Below the pieces are notes generated by a model, which saw only the letters and a program-made list of their open reading frames with translations, made no database searches and was not told where the DNA came from. A stretch of DNA of 64,000 nt from Guptibacillus hwajinpoensis. Lineage in GTDB: Bacteria > Bacillota > Bacilli > Bacillales > Guptibacillaceae. The position numbers and the translations under genes were made by a program. How positions within the stretch are numbered: position 1 is the first letter of the stretch; each line of letters starts with the position of its first letter. Shown piece by piece: positions 41,366 to 51,950 of the stretch. Where the stretch lies: assembly GCF_005144865.1 (NCBI RefSeq), contig NZ_SWFM01000003.1, positions 434,001-498,000 on the forward strand. The letters run 5' to 3'.

Positions 41366-43093
41366 TTATCTCTCATTTTCATATAAATGCGTAACGATCT
41401 TTGCAAATGCTTCATATGCTCGATACTGCTTTTCTTTTCGTTCAAAGTCTACTACAACAAGTGCATATCGAGGAGAATCATATGGGAAATACCCTGCAAA
41501 CCACTGATGGTCATACGGAACGTTTTCACCAAGCTCTGCTGTTCCAGATTTTCCAGCAACAGCAAAAGGCAGATCATTTAAATAAGAGCGGCCTGTTCCA
41601 CTTAATACTACTTCTCTAAGTGATTGCTGAAGAGATTTCACTACTTCGTTGGATAATTGACCTTTACCAGCCCGCTTTTCTTTAAAACTTAAAAAAGTTG
41701 AATGATTTCTATACAGAATGTCACTTACAACTCTGACTTGTTTTGGTTCTCCTCCCCTACCGATTGTAGACATCATATTTGCGATGGCAAGGGGGCTTAG
41801 CTTTACATTCAACTGTCCTATCGCCGTTTGATCAATGGCTTTTTTTACTGATTTATCTTTCTCATTCTTAAAGAAAACGGGGTTCGACTCATCCGGGAAT
41901 TGTTTAAAGTCTTCGTAATGATAAAGCAAGTCTTCCCATCCTACGGTTGAAGCGATACCAAGTTTCTTTGCTGTATTCTCGATAAACTTAGGATCATCCT
42001 TAATTAATTCTTCTGCAAGCTCTGTAAATGCTGCATTACAACTAACTGCAAAACTGTTTTTTAGATTTAACGTGCCAAGTTCACGTTTCCCGGGTCCATC
42101 ACGGTATAAATTCCGATTGCAATCAAAAGTTCGGCTCGTTGAAATCCCGTGTTCATATGCAGCTGCTAAAACAACTGTTTTGAATACAGAACCCGGAAAA
42201 TAACCTTTTAACATCTGATTAACTGCACCAGCTCCCAAAGGATCTTCAGTATTGAACAATGGACGACTAACCATACCAAGAAGGTTATTTTTTTCAATAT
42301 CGATTAGAACAGCCCCACCATTTGTAATACCTGCCTGATCAACTGCTTTTTCTAAAGCACTCTGTTTGTCTAAATCAAGTGTTGTCTTTATTTGAAGGGG
42401 ATAGAATGAATCTGATGTTGAGAACATTTTCACATCAAGTCCAAGTAAAGGATTACCCTGACGATCGGCATGATAAAGAAGAGTCGTATCCCCTTCAGAA
42501 ATTAGAAACGGATCAAATGCTAATTGCAGACCAGAAATACCTAATTTTGTATTCTTATCAATTAATCCCTCATCCCATTTTTCAGGGTATTTTGACTTAA
42601 CAAGTTCCGGATTCGGTCTAACACTACCAATAACATGGCCTGCTAACTGCCCTTCAACACCAGGTTTATATACGGCATAAACGCCAGGAATACTTAATTG
42701 ATTGATTTTCTCCATCTCTTGTACCGATAGACCTTTCTTATATGTGAAGGGTTGTTTCTTGCCTTCAAAAGCTTGCTCTAGTTTCTTAGGAGATTCATTA
42801 ACAATTGAAGCAACTACTTCGATTGGCCATTCTCTGTCCTTTAAAAAAGGAAAGAGAACAAGGGAGGGGCTGGAATCACTCAATGGAGTCTCATTTTTAT
42901 CGAGAAGCGTCCCCCTACCTTCATCTAGCACATATGATTGGGTACGCTGATTAATGCTCGCCTCAATAAGGTTTATATCTTGTTTGGAATAGGATTCTGT
43001 TTCAATTAATTGAAGTTGAACAAGTCGACCGATCAGAATTAGGAACCCACACAGAAAAAGAATTGCAATTCCCTTCATCCTTTTCCTTCTCAT
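41366..43093 (-). CDS. pbpI: Penicillin-binding protein, peptidoglycan D,D-transpeptidase PbpI
   Basis: Class B PBP (B. subtilis YrrR). 575 residues from ATG 43093 (AAAGAGGTGAAATGT ahead; a frame start 17 codons upstream lacks a site). One membrane anchor (about 8-24), a dimerisation region, then the transpeptidase with SxxK in PGSVFKTVV near residue 302, SxN in SCNAAF near 352, and KSGTAE near 516. In B. subtilis it is made in the forespore under sigma-F with yrrS, and the same pair is kept here. Confidence 0.93.
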   Translation of the reverse strand: MRRKRMKGIAILFLCGFLILIGRLVQLQLIETESYSKQDINLIEASINQRTQSYVLDEGRGTLLDKNETPLSDSSPSLVLFPFLKDREWPIEVVASIVNESPKKLEQAFEGKKQPFTYKKGLSVQEMEKINQLSIPGVYAVYKPGVEGQLAGHVIGSVRPNPELVKSKYPEKWDEGLIDKNTKLGISGLQLAFDPFLISEGDTTLLYHADRQGNPLLGLDVKMFSTSDSFYPLQIKTTLDLDKQSALEKAVDQAGITNGGAVLIDIEKNNLLGMVSRPLFNTEDPLGAGAVNQMLKGYFPGSVFKTVVLAAAYEHGISTSRTFDCNRNLYRDGPGKRELGTLNLKNSFAVSCNAAFTELAEELIKDDPKFIENTAKKLGIASTVGWEDLLYHYEDFKQFPDESNPVFFKNEKDKSVKKAIDQTAIGQLNVKLSPLAIANMMSTIGRGGEPKQVRVVSDILYRNHSTFLSFKEKRAGKGQLSNEVVKSLQQSLREVVLSGTGRSYLNDLPFAVAGKSGTAELGENVPYDHQWFAGYFPYDSPRYALVVVDFERKEKQYRAYEAFAKIVTHLYENER

Positions 43094-43144
43094 ACATTTC
43101 ACCTCTTTATGAGTTTCGACCGATGTCCCGCTTTTCAAACTCAC

Positions 43145-43172
43145 AAAAAAAGGACAGCCCTTTTGGCTATCC
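43145..43172 (-). terminator. Terminator after greA
   Basis: GGATAGCC pairs with GGCTGTCC (one mismatch) on the minus strand, followed by seven T, between greA and pbpI. Confidence 0.8.
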
Positions 43173-43188
43173 CTTCTTCTGACTCCTA

Positions 43189-43665
43189 TTATTTAACTTC
43201 TAGAATTTCTACACGAATTTCTCCGCCTGGAGTTTGTACATTAACTTTCTCCCCGATTTGACGACCAAGCAGGCTTCTTGCCATTGGAGAATCATTCGAA
43301 ATCTTTCCTTCAAATGGATCCGCTTCAGCACTACCTACAATAATATATTCTTCTTCATCGCCATCAGGAATTTCAACGAATTTAACACGTTTTCCAATTG
43401 AAACAACACTAGAAGAACTGTTATCTTCTTCAATAATTTCTGCGTTACGAATCATATTTTCAACAGTTGTAATGCGCGCTTCAACAAACGCCTGTTCATC
43501 TTTTGCAGCGTCATACTCCGAGTTCTCTGAAAGATCTCCGAAGCTTCGAGCGATCTTAATACGTTCTACAACTTCTTTTCTTTTTTCTGTTTTAAGAAGG
43601 TCAAGCTCCTTCTCAAGTTTTTCTTTCCCATCCTGGGTCATATAATATTTTTTATCCTCTGCCAT
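43189..43665 (-). CDS. greA: Transcription elongation factor GreA
   Basis: GreA stimulates RNA polymerase to cleave backtracked transcripts. 158 residues from ATG 43665 (AAGGAGTGAAAGAA ahead; the upstream in-frame ATG lacks support). The N-terminal coiled coil ends in the tip acidic residues ([13 protein letters not shown]) and the C-terminal FKBP-like domain has [13 protein letters not shown] and [11 protein letters not shown]. Confidence 0.97.
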   Translation of the reverse strand: MAEDKKYYMTQDGKEKLEKELDLLKTEKRKEVVERIKIARSFGDLSENSEYDAAKDEQAFVEARITTVENMIRNAEIIEEDNSSSSVVSIGKRVKFVEIPDGDEEEYIIVGSAEADPFEGKISNDSPMARSLLGRQIGEKVNVQTPGGEIRVEILEVK

Positions 43666-43747
43666 TTCTTTCACTCCTTCATCAATTAAGGGCATCAATC
43701 GTAATAAACTGTATGAAAAAAAGAGGTAATTATACCTCGTTTTATCC

Positions 43748-44383
43748 TTATAGCATTGCTTTTTCTTCGAGTATTGTATGAATCTTTGTAACCATCAGAT
43801 CGATTGCTACTCTGTTCTGGCCACCTTCTGGAACAATAATATCAGCGTAACGCTTAGTCGGTTCAATAAACTGAAGATGCATTGGGCGTACAACTGATGT
43901 ATATTGCTCTACGACAGAATCAAGCGTTCTTCCCCTGTCACGAATGTCTCGTACCATTCTTCTTAATATTCGTAGATCTGCGTCAGTATCCACAAATAGT
44001 TTAATATCCATTAAATCACGAAGACGTTCATCTTCAAGAATTAGGATACCTTCCAAAATAATGACATCTTTTGGTTCGACAGGAATAATTTTATCAGATC
44101 TTGTGTGAACTGTATAGTCATAGACGGGTTTTTGAATCGAGTTGTATAACATCAACTCTTTCACATGTTCAATTAGTAAGTCATTATCAAAGGCGAGTGG
44201 GTGATCATAATTTGTCCCTAAACGCTCTGGCATTGATTTCTCACTCTGATCTTTATAATAAGAATCTTGTTCAATGACAAGTACTGATTGATCAGCAAAT
44301 TGTTTAAATATCTCTCTCGTTACCGTGGTTTTCCCCGAACCAGAACCTCCGGCAACTCCAATTACAACAGGTCTATTAACCAT
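43748..44383 (-). CDS. udk: Uridine kinase
   Basis: Udk phosphorylates uridine and cytidine for pyrimidine salvage. 211 residues from ATG 44383 (GAAGGGGAAGGATT ahead), with P-loop [12 protein letters not shown] near residue 9, EQDSYYKD near 40, YDHPLAFD and the lid RDIRDRGRT. An upstream frame extension of 15 residues is not conserved. Between greA and trmR; in B. subtilis the U32 peptidase genes yrrN and yrrO stand between udk and yrrM but are missing here. Confidence 0.97.
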   Translation of the reverse strand: MVNRPVVIGVAGGSGSGKTTVTREIFKQFADQSVLVIEQDSYYKDQSEKSMPERLGTNYDHPLAFDNDLLIEHVKELMLYNSIQKPVYDYTVHTRSDKIIPVEPKDVIILEGILILEDERLRDLMDIKLFVDTDADLRILRRMVRDIRDRGRTLDSVVEQYTSVVRPMHLQFIEPTKRYADIIVPEGGQNRVAIDLMVTKIHTILEEKAML

Positions 44384-44443
44384 AATCCTTCCCCTTCTAT
44401 TATAGAAAAACCGCTCGTACGATCGCACGCCGGTTTTCCATCA

Positions 44444-45088
44444 TCATGAGTTTATTCGCTGACTGACAGCAAGTCCATCTCCAATAGGATAGATGGTTGT
44501 GTACAGATCAGGATGAGACATTAGAAATTCATTATATTGACGAAGTTTTTTAACCATCGATCGAAAGCGTTTCTCTTGTATCTCTTCTTCAGCTACCATA
44601 CCTCGAAACAATATATTATCAGAAAGTACAATTCCTTGTTCTTCAACAACGCCAAAGAATTCATCAAAGAAACGCTGGTACTGTCCTTTTGCTGCATCGA
44701 TAAACAGCGCTTGATATGGTCCATATTGCTTAAGCTCATCAGCGAGTTCAAATGCATCGCCATATAAAATTGTTATGCGATCTGAGTATCCTGCTTTTTC
44801 AATATTTGCTACCGCCTCTTTATAACGAGTTTCATCACGTTCCACGGTAATAATAGCAGTTTCAGGCAGTAGATCAGCCATTCGGATGGCTGAGTAGCCA
44901 ATGGCTGCTCCAATTTCCAAAATTCGATTAGGCTTTAAAAATGATAAAAGCTGTAGCATCACAGCGAGACTTGTCTGCTCCATAATAGGAATATGATTCT
45001 CTCTAGCGTACACTTCCATCTCTTCCATTAAACCTTCTCGTTTTGGCCGCAAAGATTCTAGATATTGTTCCACATGATCGGATATCAT
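44444..45088 (-). CDS. trmR: TrmR, tRNA 5-hydroxyuridine methyltransferase (YrrM)
   Basis: TrmR methylates 5-hydroxyuridine at tRNA position 34 to 5-methoxyuridine. 214 residues from ATG 45088 (GAAGGAGGACCGCTC ahead). O-methyltransferase family 3: ILEIGAAIGYSAIRMA near residue 59, ERDETRY near 86 and LFIDAAKGQYQ near 129. The enzymes that make the hydroxyuridine substrate (TrhP1/TrhP2, the yrrN and yrrO products) are not beside it as in B. subtilis. Confidence 0.92.
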   Translation of the reverse strand: MISDHVEQYLESLRPKREGLMEEMEVYARENHIPIMEQTSLAVMLQLLSFLKPNRILEIGAAIGYSAIRMADLLPETAIITVERDETRYKEAVANIEKAGYSDRITILYGDAFELADELKQYGPYQALFIDAAKGQYQRFFDEFFGVVEEQGIVLSDNILFRGMVAEEEIQEKRFRSMVKKLRQYNEFLMSHPDLYTTIYPIGDGLAVSQRINS

Positions 45089-45173
45089 GAGCGGTCCTCC
45101 TTCATGTAACCCGAATAATTTTATCATAATCGAAAGGGGAATGGTAGCCTATCTCCCCATTCCCCTCAAATTT

Positions 45174-46328
45174 TTATTCTTCTTTCTTCTTTTCTTCTTT
45201 CTTCTTATAATACTCTTCCCACTCATTCTTATATTTAGCCACTTTTTTATTATGTTCGGCATTGGTTTTTGAGAAAAGAGTTTCCCCGCTCGGTCGAGCG
45301 TAGAAATAAAGTGCATCTGTTTTGGCAGGTTCAATTGCAGCTTCAATAGAGGATTTACCTGGATTCGCAATAGGTCCAACAGGGAGACCTTTTACAGTAT
45401 ACGTATTATAAGGTGACTTTTTATCAAGATCTTTTTGAGTAATCTCACCTGATTGTTTACCTCTAGCATAAACTACTGTAGGGTCAGTCTGTAAAATCAT
45501 GTCCTCTTCAAGTCTATTGTAGAACACTTTTGATATCTTAGTTCGATCTGCTTTTGCAGATGCCTCTTCTTCAATGATAGAAGCTAACGTCATCATTTCA
45601 TGAATAGAGTAATCACGGTCTTCAATTTCAGATCGATAATCTGTAAGAACTCGATCTGTTTTGTCCAACATTTCCTTAACCACTATTTCAACTGATGGCT
45701 CTTCTTCAAAATCATACGTTGCTGGGAAAAGATAGCCTTCAAGTGGATGACGAATATCGTCTTGTAAGACATCCTCTGTTAAGAACCAGTATTCATTGAT
45801 TAACGCCTTTACATAATCTTTGTCATCAAGTTTCTTTATTACATCTTCTTGTTTTAAATCTAATTCCTTGGCTATTCGAGCAGCGATATCTTCAAGCCAG
45901 ATTCCTTCAGGCACAGAAATTTTCGCCACGGCGTCCTTCATTACTTTCCCACTTTTCATGATTGAAATAATTTCATCCATTGTCATCGAAGGAGAAAGCT
46001 CATAGTCTCCAGCTTGAAAGCCACTTTCATTTTTGTATTTAACGTAATACCGGAACGCTGTACCATCCTTGATTATTCCCTCTTCTTCTAGCGTCTTACC
46101 AATCGACGAGGTTGATGAACCAATCGGAATTGTAACTGTCGTATCCTTATTGCTATCTGGATCAACAGGCTCAAGAATATTTTTTATGTAGAAGTAACCA
46201 CCTGTAATAACGGCAGCCACCGTTATGGTCAAAAGCAATAAAATAATAAATACGATTTTTCGTACGGTATGATTCTCATTCTGGCGCTTCAATAGCTTCT
46301 CTTTATACAAGTCTTTATAATCAGACAA
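45174..46328 (-). CDS. mltG: MltG, endolytic murein transglycosylase
   Basis: MltG (YrrL) cuts nascent glycan strands and sets their length. 384 residues from TTG 46328 (AAAGGGGGCCACGGCG ahead). A cytosolic basic N-terminus, one membrane helix (about 24-48), a LysM-like subdomain, and the YceG catalytic domain with the active-site Glu in LASIIEEEA near residue 250 and LQTDPTVVYARG. It ends in a run of Lys/Glu. In B. subtilis it likewise precedes yrrM. Confidence 0.94.
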   Translation of the reverse strand: MSDYKDLYKEKLLKRQNENHTVRKIVFIILLLLTITVAAVITGGYFYIKNILEPVDPDSNKDTTVTIPIGSSTSSIGKTLEEEGIIKDGTAFRYYVKYKNESGFQAGDYELSPSMTMDEIISIMKSGKVMKDAVAKISVPEGIWLEDIAARIAKELDLKQEDVIKKLDDKDYVKALINEYWFLTEDVLQDDIRHPLEGYLFPATYDFEEEPSVEIVVKEMLDKTDRVLTDYRSEIEDRDYSIHEMMTLASIIEEEASAKADRTKISKVFYNRLEEDMILQTDPTVVYARGKQSGEITQKDLDKKSPYNTYTVKGLPVGPIANPGKSSIEAAIEPAKTDALYFYARPSGETLFSKTNAEHNKKVAKYKNEWEEYYKKKEEKKKEE

Positions 46329-46484
46329 CGCCGTGGCCCCCTTTCATCTTTTCCTATTATACTATAAGTCGACATATTGTCAGCGACAATGCCAACGTTC
46401 GTCAATTTTTCTCCATTATGTATTATACAAGTTTCCCTTTAAAGTTTGTAGTCATTTCCTTAAATCGGTAACTTCTTAACCAAA

Positions 46485-46719
46485 GGCTCTTTTCGTAAAC
46501 ATTGTTGCTATAAGAGTGAGAGGGATTTCCGCTCCAGGATGCTCGCTTTCCGCGGGGCGGGACGCTTGAGCTTCCTCGGCGCACTAAAACATTGCGCCTG
46601 TGGGGTCTCACCTGTCCCGCTAGTCCCGCAGGAGTCGAGCATCCTTCCGCTCCAATTAGCTAAGTGGGGTTCTTTATACAAAACTTCTTTCAAAAGCAAC
46701 AATTTTTTAGAAAAGAGCC
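46485..46719. repeat. Interspersed TIR repeat element, copy 2
   Basis: 235 bp, with the same GGCTCTTTTC...GAAAAGAGCC ends and the same internal blocks as copy 1. It differs in the centre, where an extra CACTAAAACATTG-type loop replaces part of copy 1. It lies between mltG and yrzB. Small ORFs on either strand inside it follow the palindromic sequence and are not genes. The flanks of about 155 bp towards mltG hold nothing else I recognise. Confidence 0.87.
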
Positions 46720-46743
46720 TTTAAAAAAGAAACTAACCTAAAG

Positions 46744-46775
46744 AAAAAAGCTACCGATGATTTCACCGGTAGCTT
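46744..46775 (-). terminator. Terminator after yrzB
   Basis: AAGCTACCG / CGGTAGCTT stem with a nine-base loop, followed by TTTTTTC on the minus strand. Confidence 0.88.
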
Positions 46776-46785
46776 CGTCATTCTT

Positions 46786-47076
46786 TTATTCGTCTGCTTC
46801 TTCTTCCTCTTCAGAGAAAGTGTTGAGCATTTCTTCAACGATTTCCCATTCCTTATCTGATTCGATAGGGAATAGCTTGTAGTCACGTTCTTCATTGTCT
46901 TCTTCTTCGTAACGAAAAGCGTAAACTTCTACTTCGTCCTCACTATCAGCTTGATCAGCAGGGACGACTGTCATATAAGAATGTCCATTCTCTTCTACAT
47001 CGAAAGTAAAGAGAACTTCAAATAGATGCTCATCACCGTTTTCGTCTGGTATGATAATGCGTTCTTTTTCCTCCAT
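46786..47076 (-). CDS. yrzB: YrzB family protein (DUF1292)
   Basis: 96 residues, very acidic (C-terminus of Glu/Asp), with the DUF1292 core IIIPDENGDEHLFEVLFTF and YMTVVPAD. Function unknown. It forms the conserved alaS-yrzL-yrrK-yrzB operon. ATG at 47076 follows TAATGAGGTGAAAAT. Confidence 0.93.
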   Translation of the reverse strand: MEEKERIIIPDENGDEHLFEVLFTFDVEENGHSYMTVVPADQADSEDEVEVYAFRYEEEDNEERDYKLFPIESDKEWEIVEEMLNTFSEEEEEADE

Positions 47077-47088
47077 ATTTTCACCTCA

Positions 47089-47508
47089 TTAATTTTGCTT
47101 GCTGTCTAAGTATCCTTGCAGAATCATAACAGCAGCCATTTTGTCGATTACCTTTTTGCGCTTTTTGCGGCTCACATCAGCACTAATTAACATCCGCTCA
47201 GCAGCGACGGTCGTTAGACGTTCATCCCACATTTGAATAGGCAAATTAGTATGTTCTCCAATCAGATCAGCGAATGCCATGCATGCCTCTCCACTTGGGC
47301 CAATCGAACCATTCATATTCTTCGGGAGTCCAACAACGATCTTGCTGACATCATTCCCTTTAATAATTTCCATTAAACGATCAGGAATAACATCCTGTGC
47401 TTCAGGATCACGTTTCACCGTTTCTAATCCTTGAGCGGTCCACCCCATCGCATCGCTAAGTGCAACGCCAATTGTTTTCGTGCCAACATCCAAACCAAGT
47501 GTTTTCAT
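47089..47508 (-). CDS. yrrK: YrrK/RuvX, RNase H-fold nuclease (YqgF family)
   Basis: 139 residues: [15 protein letters not shown] (residues 4-18) with the first catalytic Asp, VGLPKNMNG near 61, and [14 protein letters not shown] near 96. YqgF proteins take part in 16S rRNA maturation and are annotated as putative Holliday junction resolvases; which applies here is not shown. ATG at 47508 follows AAGGAGACAGC. Confidence 0.95.
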   Translation of the reverse strand: MKTLGLDVGTKTIGVALSDAMGWTAQGLETVKRDPEAQDVIPDRLMEIIKGNDVSKIVVGLPKNMNGSIGPSGEACMAFADLIGEHTNLPIQMWDERLTTVAAERMLISADVSRKKRKKVIDKMAAVMILQGYLDSKQN

Positions 47509-47517
47509 GCTGTCTCC

Positions 47518-47781
47518 TTATCCTTGATGATGAGTAAGATACGATTTAACAAGCTCTTCAATCAATTCGTCTCGTTCAAGCTTACGAATTAAGCTTCTCG
47601 CATCATTGTGTCTCGGAATGTAAGCCGGATCCCCAGAAAGGAGATAACCCACGATCTGGTTAATCGGATTGTAGCCCTTTTCTTGAAGAGCGCTATAGAC
47701 GGTGAGCAACACTTCCTGGACATCATGATTATATGCGTCGTCTGGAAAATTAAATTTCATTGTTTTGTCCATCGAACTCAT
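47518..47781 (-). CDS. yrzL: IreB family regulatory phosphoprotein (YrzL, DUF965)
   Basis: 87 residues. N-terminal [10 protein letters not shown] holds the Thr residues phosphorylated by the IreK/PrkC kinase in Enterococcus; the core is [29 protein letters not shown] (family-typical, shown in part) and [18 protein letters not shown]. Found with alaS and yrrK throughout Bacillales. Confidence 0.95.
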   Translation of the reverse strand: MSSMDKTMKFNFPDDAYNHDVQEVLLTVYSALQEKGYNPINQIVGYLLSGDPAYIPRHNDARSLIRKLERDELIEELVKSYLTHHQG

Positions 47782-47859
47782 TCCTTACACCTCTTTCTCC
47801 GATCCCCATCTAGAATCGTAACTAGTCAACTAACCTTATTGTACACTAATGAAACCAAA

Positions 47860-50493
47860 TTAGGAAATGGATTTCACCCAATCTGCTGTGTATGCAAGTG
47901 CTTCATCCAACTTTTCAGGGTTTTTACCGCCAGCTTGTGCCATGTCAGGGCGGCCACCGCCACCGCCACCACAGCGAGTAGCAAGTTCCTTAATTAATTT
48001 TCCTGCATGATAACCTTCTTTTACAAGGTCGTCTGTAATTCCTGCTGCAAGCTGAACTTTTCCGTCTGCTCCGCTACCTAGTACGACAATCACGCTTCCT
48101 AGTTGAGATTTCAAATCATCTACGATACTACGCAAATTGTTCATGTCTGTCTCAATTCGTTTGGCTACAACCTTCACGCCATCCACTTCTTGAACATCAC
48201 TTGCCATTTGTTTTGCTTCAACATTCGCAAGCTTGGATGTTAGAGAATCATTTTGTCGCTGTAGATCTCGAATTTGACCTAGTAATGCTTCTGTACGCGA
48301 TGGAACGTCCTTCACATTTGATTTTAACAAGTCAGCCGTGTTTTTCAAAATAGACACTTGCTCATTCAGTACCTGGTAAGCTCCCTCACTTGTTACAGCT
48401 TCGATTCTTCGTGTACCTGCACCAATTCCTGACTCAGAAACAACTTTGAAAAGACCAATTTCAGCTGTATTCTGCACGTGAGTACCGCCACACAATTCAA
48501 GGCTATAGTCTCCAACTCGAACAACTCTTACAGTATCTCCGTATTTCTCACCAAATAATGCCATTGCACCCATTGCTTTTGCCTCTTCAATTGGTTTAAC
48601 CATTGTGTTCACAGGGATATTAGCCCAGATCTGATCATTGACGCGCTTTTCAATCTCTTCAAGTTCACTAGACGAAATTTGACCGAAGTGAGAGAAATCA
48701 AAACGGAGACGTTCTGATCCAACTAGTGACCCAGCCTGATTAACATGGTCACCTAGAACATCCTTTAATGCCTGATGAAGTAAGTGAGTTGCGGTATGAT
48801 TCTTAACAATCGCAGAGCGGTTTGTTCGATTAATTTCCGCAACAACTTTTGCACCTGTTTGAATTGAACCAGATTCAATAACTGCTGTATGCACATGTTG
48901 TCCATTTGGCGCTTTCTGTACATCTGTTACACGAAGCTGGACGTCCTCTCCGCGAATGACGCCAGGATCTGCAACCTGTCCGCCGCTTTCTGCGTAAAAA
49001 GGTGTTTGCTGTAATATCACTTGAACTTCATCGCCCTCAGTTGCTTCCTCAGTAAGTTCTTTGTTCTTCACAATTGCAACAACTTCTGTATGAATCGAAC
49101 GCTCTTCATATCCAACAAAATCACTTGCTACTGAAATGTCGCCTAGTGCACCGCCCTGAACTTGCATAGAGCCTGTGTCCTGACGTGCATCCCGTGCACG
49201 CTTTCGCTGCATACCCATTTCTTCTTCGAATCCAGTACGATCGATTTCCAAACCTTCTTCTTCTGCATATTCCTCAGTTAATTCAACAGGGAAGCCATAC
49301 GTATCGTAGAGACGGAATACATCGCTACCAGAAATCATTGTGTTTCCAGCTTCTTTTTCTTTTTTAATAATGTCAGAAAGAATTGCTAGACCTTCATTTA
49401 GGGTCTCATAAAAACGATCTTCTTCATTCTTAATTACTTTCTGAATGAATTCTTTCTTTTCGTTCACTTCTGGATAGAATTCTTTCATGATGTCACCAAC
49501 AACAGGCACAAGCTCATACATGAAAGGACGATTAATACCAATCTGTTTCGCAAATCGAACAGCACGACGGAGAAGTCTTCTTAATACATACCCTCTTCCT
49601 TCATTTGATGGAAGAGCACCATCACCAATAGCGAAAGTTACAGTACGAATATGGTCAGCAACTACTTTAAAGGCTGTATCTCCTTCTCTAGAATCACCGT
49701 ATTTCACCTCAGCCATTCGTTCTGTTTCACGAATCGTTGGCATGAAAAGATCTGTATCATAGTTCGTCTTTGCATCCTGGATAACAGAAACCATTCGCTC
49801 TAGTCCCATACCAGTATCAATGTTTTTCTTAGGAAGTGGTGTATACGTTCCATCAGGATTATGATTAAATTGGGAGAAAACAAGGTTCCAAATCTCTAAA
49901 TAACGCTCATTCTCTCCACCAGGATAAAGCTCTTCTTCTGGATCTTCTGCTCCGTATTCTTCGCCGCGATCATAGAAGATTTCCGTATTTGGACCACTTG
50001 GCCCTTCACCAATGTCCCAGAAGTTTCCTTCAAGACGTATAATTCTTTCTTCAGGTAGACCGATTTTTTCACTCCAGATTGTATATGCCTCATCATCCTC
50101 TGGGTGGATTGTTACGGATAATTTGTCAGCATCAAAACCGATCCATTCCTTACTAGTGAGAAATTCCCATCCCCATTCAATTGCTTCTTCTTTAAAGTAA
50201 TCCCCAATTGAAAAGTTTCCAAGCATCTCGAAGAATGTGTGGTGTCTTGCTGTCTTGCCGACATTTTCAATATCATTTGTACGAATTGATTTCTGTGCGT
50301 TAACAATTCTCGGATTATCTGGAGTTACACGTCCATCGAAATATTTTTTTAGCGTAGCCACTCCACTATTGATCCAGAGAAGCGTAGGATCTTCGTGTGG
50401 TACAAGGGAAGCACTCGGCTCAACCGAATGGCTTTTTTCTTTAAAGAAATCAAGAAACATTTGTCTTACATCAGCTGAAGTTAGCTCTTTCAT
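47860..50493 (-). CDS. alaS: Alanyl-tRNA synthetase
   Basis: 877 residues, full length. Class II catalytic core at the N-terminus ([13 protein letters not shown] [19 protein letters not shown], then [13 protein letters not shown]), editing domain with zinc ligands in [12 protein letters not shown] (near residue 565) and CGGTHV (near residue 667), and a C-Ala domain ending in [18 protein letters not shown] at 50493 follows AAGGAGGATGTTTT. Expression is controlled by the T-box leader upstream. Confidence 0.98.
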   Translation of the reverse strand: MKELTSADVRQMFLDFFKEKSHSVEPSASLVPHEDPTLLWINSGVATLKKYFDGRVTPDNPRIVNAQKSIRTNDIENVGKTARHHTFFEMLGNFSIGDYFKEEAIEWGWEFLTSKEWIGFDADKLSVTIHPEDDEAYTIWSEKIGLPEERIIRLEGNFWDIGEGPSGPNTEIFYDRGEEYGAEDPEEELYPGGENERYLEIWNLVFSQFNHNPDGTYTPLPKKNIDTGMGLERMVSVIQDAKTNYDTDLFMPTIRETERMAEVKYGDSREGDTAFKVVADHIRTVTFAIGDGALPSNEGRGYVLRRLLRRAVRFAKQIGINRPFMYELVPVVGDIMKEFYPEVNEKKEFIQKVIKNEEDRFYETLNEGLAILSDIIKKEKEAGNTMISGSDVFRLYDTYGFPVELTEEYAEEEGLEIDRTGFEEEMGMQRKRARDARQDTGSMQVQGGALGDISVASDFVGYEERSIHTEVVAIVKNKELTEEATEGDEVQVILQQTPFYAESGGQVADPGVIRGEDVQLRVTDVQKAPNGQHVHTAVIESGSIQTGAKVVAEINRTNRSAIVKNHTATHLLHQALKDVLGDHVNQAGSLVGSERLRFDFSHFGQISSSELEEIEKRVNDQIWANIPVNTMVKPIEEAKAMGAMALFGEKYGDTVRVVRVGDYSLELCGGTHVQNTAEIGLFKVVSESGIGAGTRRIEAVTSEGAYQVLNEQVSILKNTADLLKSNVKDVPSRTEALLGQIRDLQRQNDSLTSKLANVEAKQMASDVQEVDGVKVVAKRIETDMNNLRSIVDDLKSQLGSVIVVLGSGADGKVQLAAGITDDLVKEGYHAGKLIKELATRCGGGGGGRPDMAQAGGKNPEKLDEALAYTADWVKSIS

Positions 50494-50557
50494 AAAACAT
50501 CCTCCTTAAATTGGTTTAAACGAAAATTCATCCGAGAGGTGTGAGCTTTTTTCCATA

Positions 50558-50828
50558 CAAAAAACTCCCACCCCTGAATAAATCAGGGACGAGAGTTTTA
50601 TAAGCTCACGCGGTACCACCCTGGTTATAAGCAAACTTGCGCTTATCACCTCAAGCGACCGTAACGAGGTCGAGACGGCGGGGATTAATCCGCACTCAGG
50701 ATTAGCGTTCTGCTGATCTGATTCCTGAAGCTCTTCCAGCCATGGAGCTTCTCTCTAATGAATACGTTTGTATTCAAGAATAGTGTTCAGCGTACTCGAT
50801 CCGTCAATGTGTTCTTTTCTTAATCTCT
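50558..50828 (-). ncRNA. T-box leader of alaS
   Basis: The minus strand carries the T-box core AGGGTGGTACCGCG (50609-50622), followed by the terminator stem (AAAACTC, CCCTGA / TCAGGG, GAGTTTT at 50559-50599) with a T-run. Upstream is a long structured stem I region including GAAGCTC/GAGCTTC arms. Uncharged tRNA-Ala should pair at the specifier and at the T-box to prevent termination. I did not fix the specifier codon. Start inferred from the promoter. Confidence 0.93.
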
Positions 50829-50834
50829 GCGATT

Positions 50835-50864
50835 ATTATAGTCAGAGCAGCAATCGTTTGTCAA
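50835..50864 (-). promoter_or_regulatory. Sigma-A promoter of the alaS T-box operon
   Basis: Perfect TTGACA (50859-50864) and perfect TATAAT (50835-50840) with an 18 bp spacer. The -35 overlaps the stop codon of yrrI. Confidence 0.88.
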
Positions 50865-51925
50865 TCGCTTGCGTCACGCTTATTGCGATAAAGTATGAGC
50901 GCTTTTAAAACAGCAAGTACTGGTACAGCCAAAATCAGACCAATGACACCAGCTATTTCCCCACCTGCAAGAAGTCCAAAGATAATAATAACAGGGTGAA
51001 TGTGAAGACTTTTTCCAACAATATATGGAGAAAGAATGTTGCTTTCAATAAATTGTAAGACGATAATTACAACTACTGTTATTATAACCATCTTCATTGA
51101 AACAGTCGATGCAATCAAAAGAGCAGGCGCAGCACCAAGAAAAGGTCCAAAGTATGGAATGATATCTGTCACGCCAACAATGACACCTAATAGAATTCCG
51201 TACGGCAATTTAATAAGCCAGAAGCCTAGAGCTGCCAATACACCGAGTACTGAAATAACAAAAAACTGACCACGAATGTAATTTCCTAGCGACTCATCAA
51301 TTCTAATTAGTAATTCTTTCCCAGGCTCTCTCCACTTTGGAGGGGTTATTCGCCATGTCGTTTTCTTTAGCGTTTCAAAATCTTTCAGTAAATAGAAAAC
51401 GATAAAAGGGATAATCATAATCACGAAAAATGAGCTTAACAGCTTTTTAGCAAGCTCTATCGCAATTGTAAGTGTATGATTCACTGTATTCTCGACATCT
51501 TGAAATGCCTGATCTATTTTACCTTGAAGAGATGGTGGTAAATGAGACGTATAATCATACATGTGATGAACCGTATCACGATACGTATCCATAAACATTG
51601 GGACATTTTCCATTAACTCTTGAGACTGCTTAACGATATGAGGTACGCCTTTAAATATCGCATAACCTGTTCCACCAAAAAAGAGAACATAGATTAAGAG
51701 AACAGCAATACCTCTTGGAAGTCCTTCTTTATGGATTTTTTCAACAATGGGATGAAGTAAATATGTGATGAGTGAAGCGATTAGAAAAGGAACAAGCAAA
51801 ACTGTTAACACTTGTATTGCAGGCTTCCAGATTGGCGAAAGTTTAAGAAGCAAATAGACACATAGAAAAACAAGCAGAAGGGTCGTTAGATAAATGAGCC
51901 AATTAAGGTTCCATTCTCGTTTCAA
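50861..51925 (-). CDS. yrrI: YrrI, AI-2E family transporter (UPF0118)
   Basis: 354 residues, about eight membrane helices, with the family sequence DIIPYFGPFLGAAPALLIA near residue 253 and a C-terminal GGEIAGVIGLILAVPVLAV. The family includes AI-2 exporters and Na+(Li+)/H+ antiporters; the substrate here is unknown. TTG start at 51925 with GCGGGAGGAATAGTCA ahead. Adjacent to alaS as in B. subtilis. Confidence 0.9.
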   Translation of the reverse strand: MKREWNLNWLIYLTTLLLVFLCVYLLLKLSPIWKPAIQVLTVLLVPFLIASLITYLLHPIVEKIHKEGLPRGIAVLLIYVLFFGGTGYAIFKGVPHIVKQSQELMENVPMFMDTYRDTVHHMYDYTSHLPPSLQGKIDQAFQDVENTVNHTLTIAIELAKKLLSSFFVIMIIPFIVFYLLKDFETLKKTTWRITPPKWREPGKELLIRIDESLGNYIRGQFFVISVLGVLAALGFWLIKLPYGILLGVIVGVTDIIPYFGPFLGAAPALLIASTVSMKMVIITVVVIIVLQFIESNILSPYIVGKSLHIHPVIIIFGLLAGGEIAGVIGLILAVPVLAVLKALILYRNKRDASD

Positions 51926-51950
51926 TGACTATTCCTCCCGCAATGTTAAT

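Noticed and set aside
46423..46724. Several 60-codon ORFs on both strands in the repeat copy 2 region
   Set aside because: They read through the palindromic core and TIRs of the repeat element, are not kept in frame in copies 1 and 3, and lack ribosome sites.
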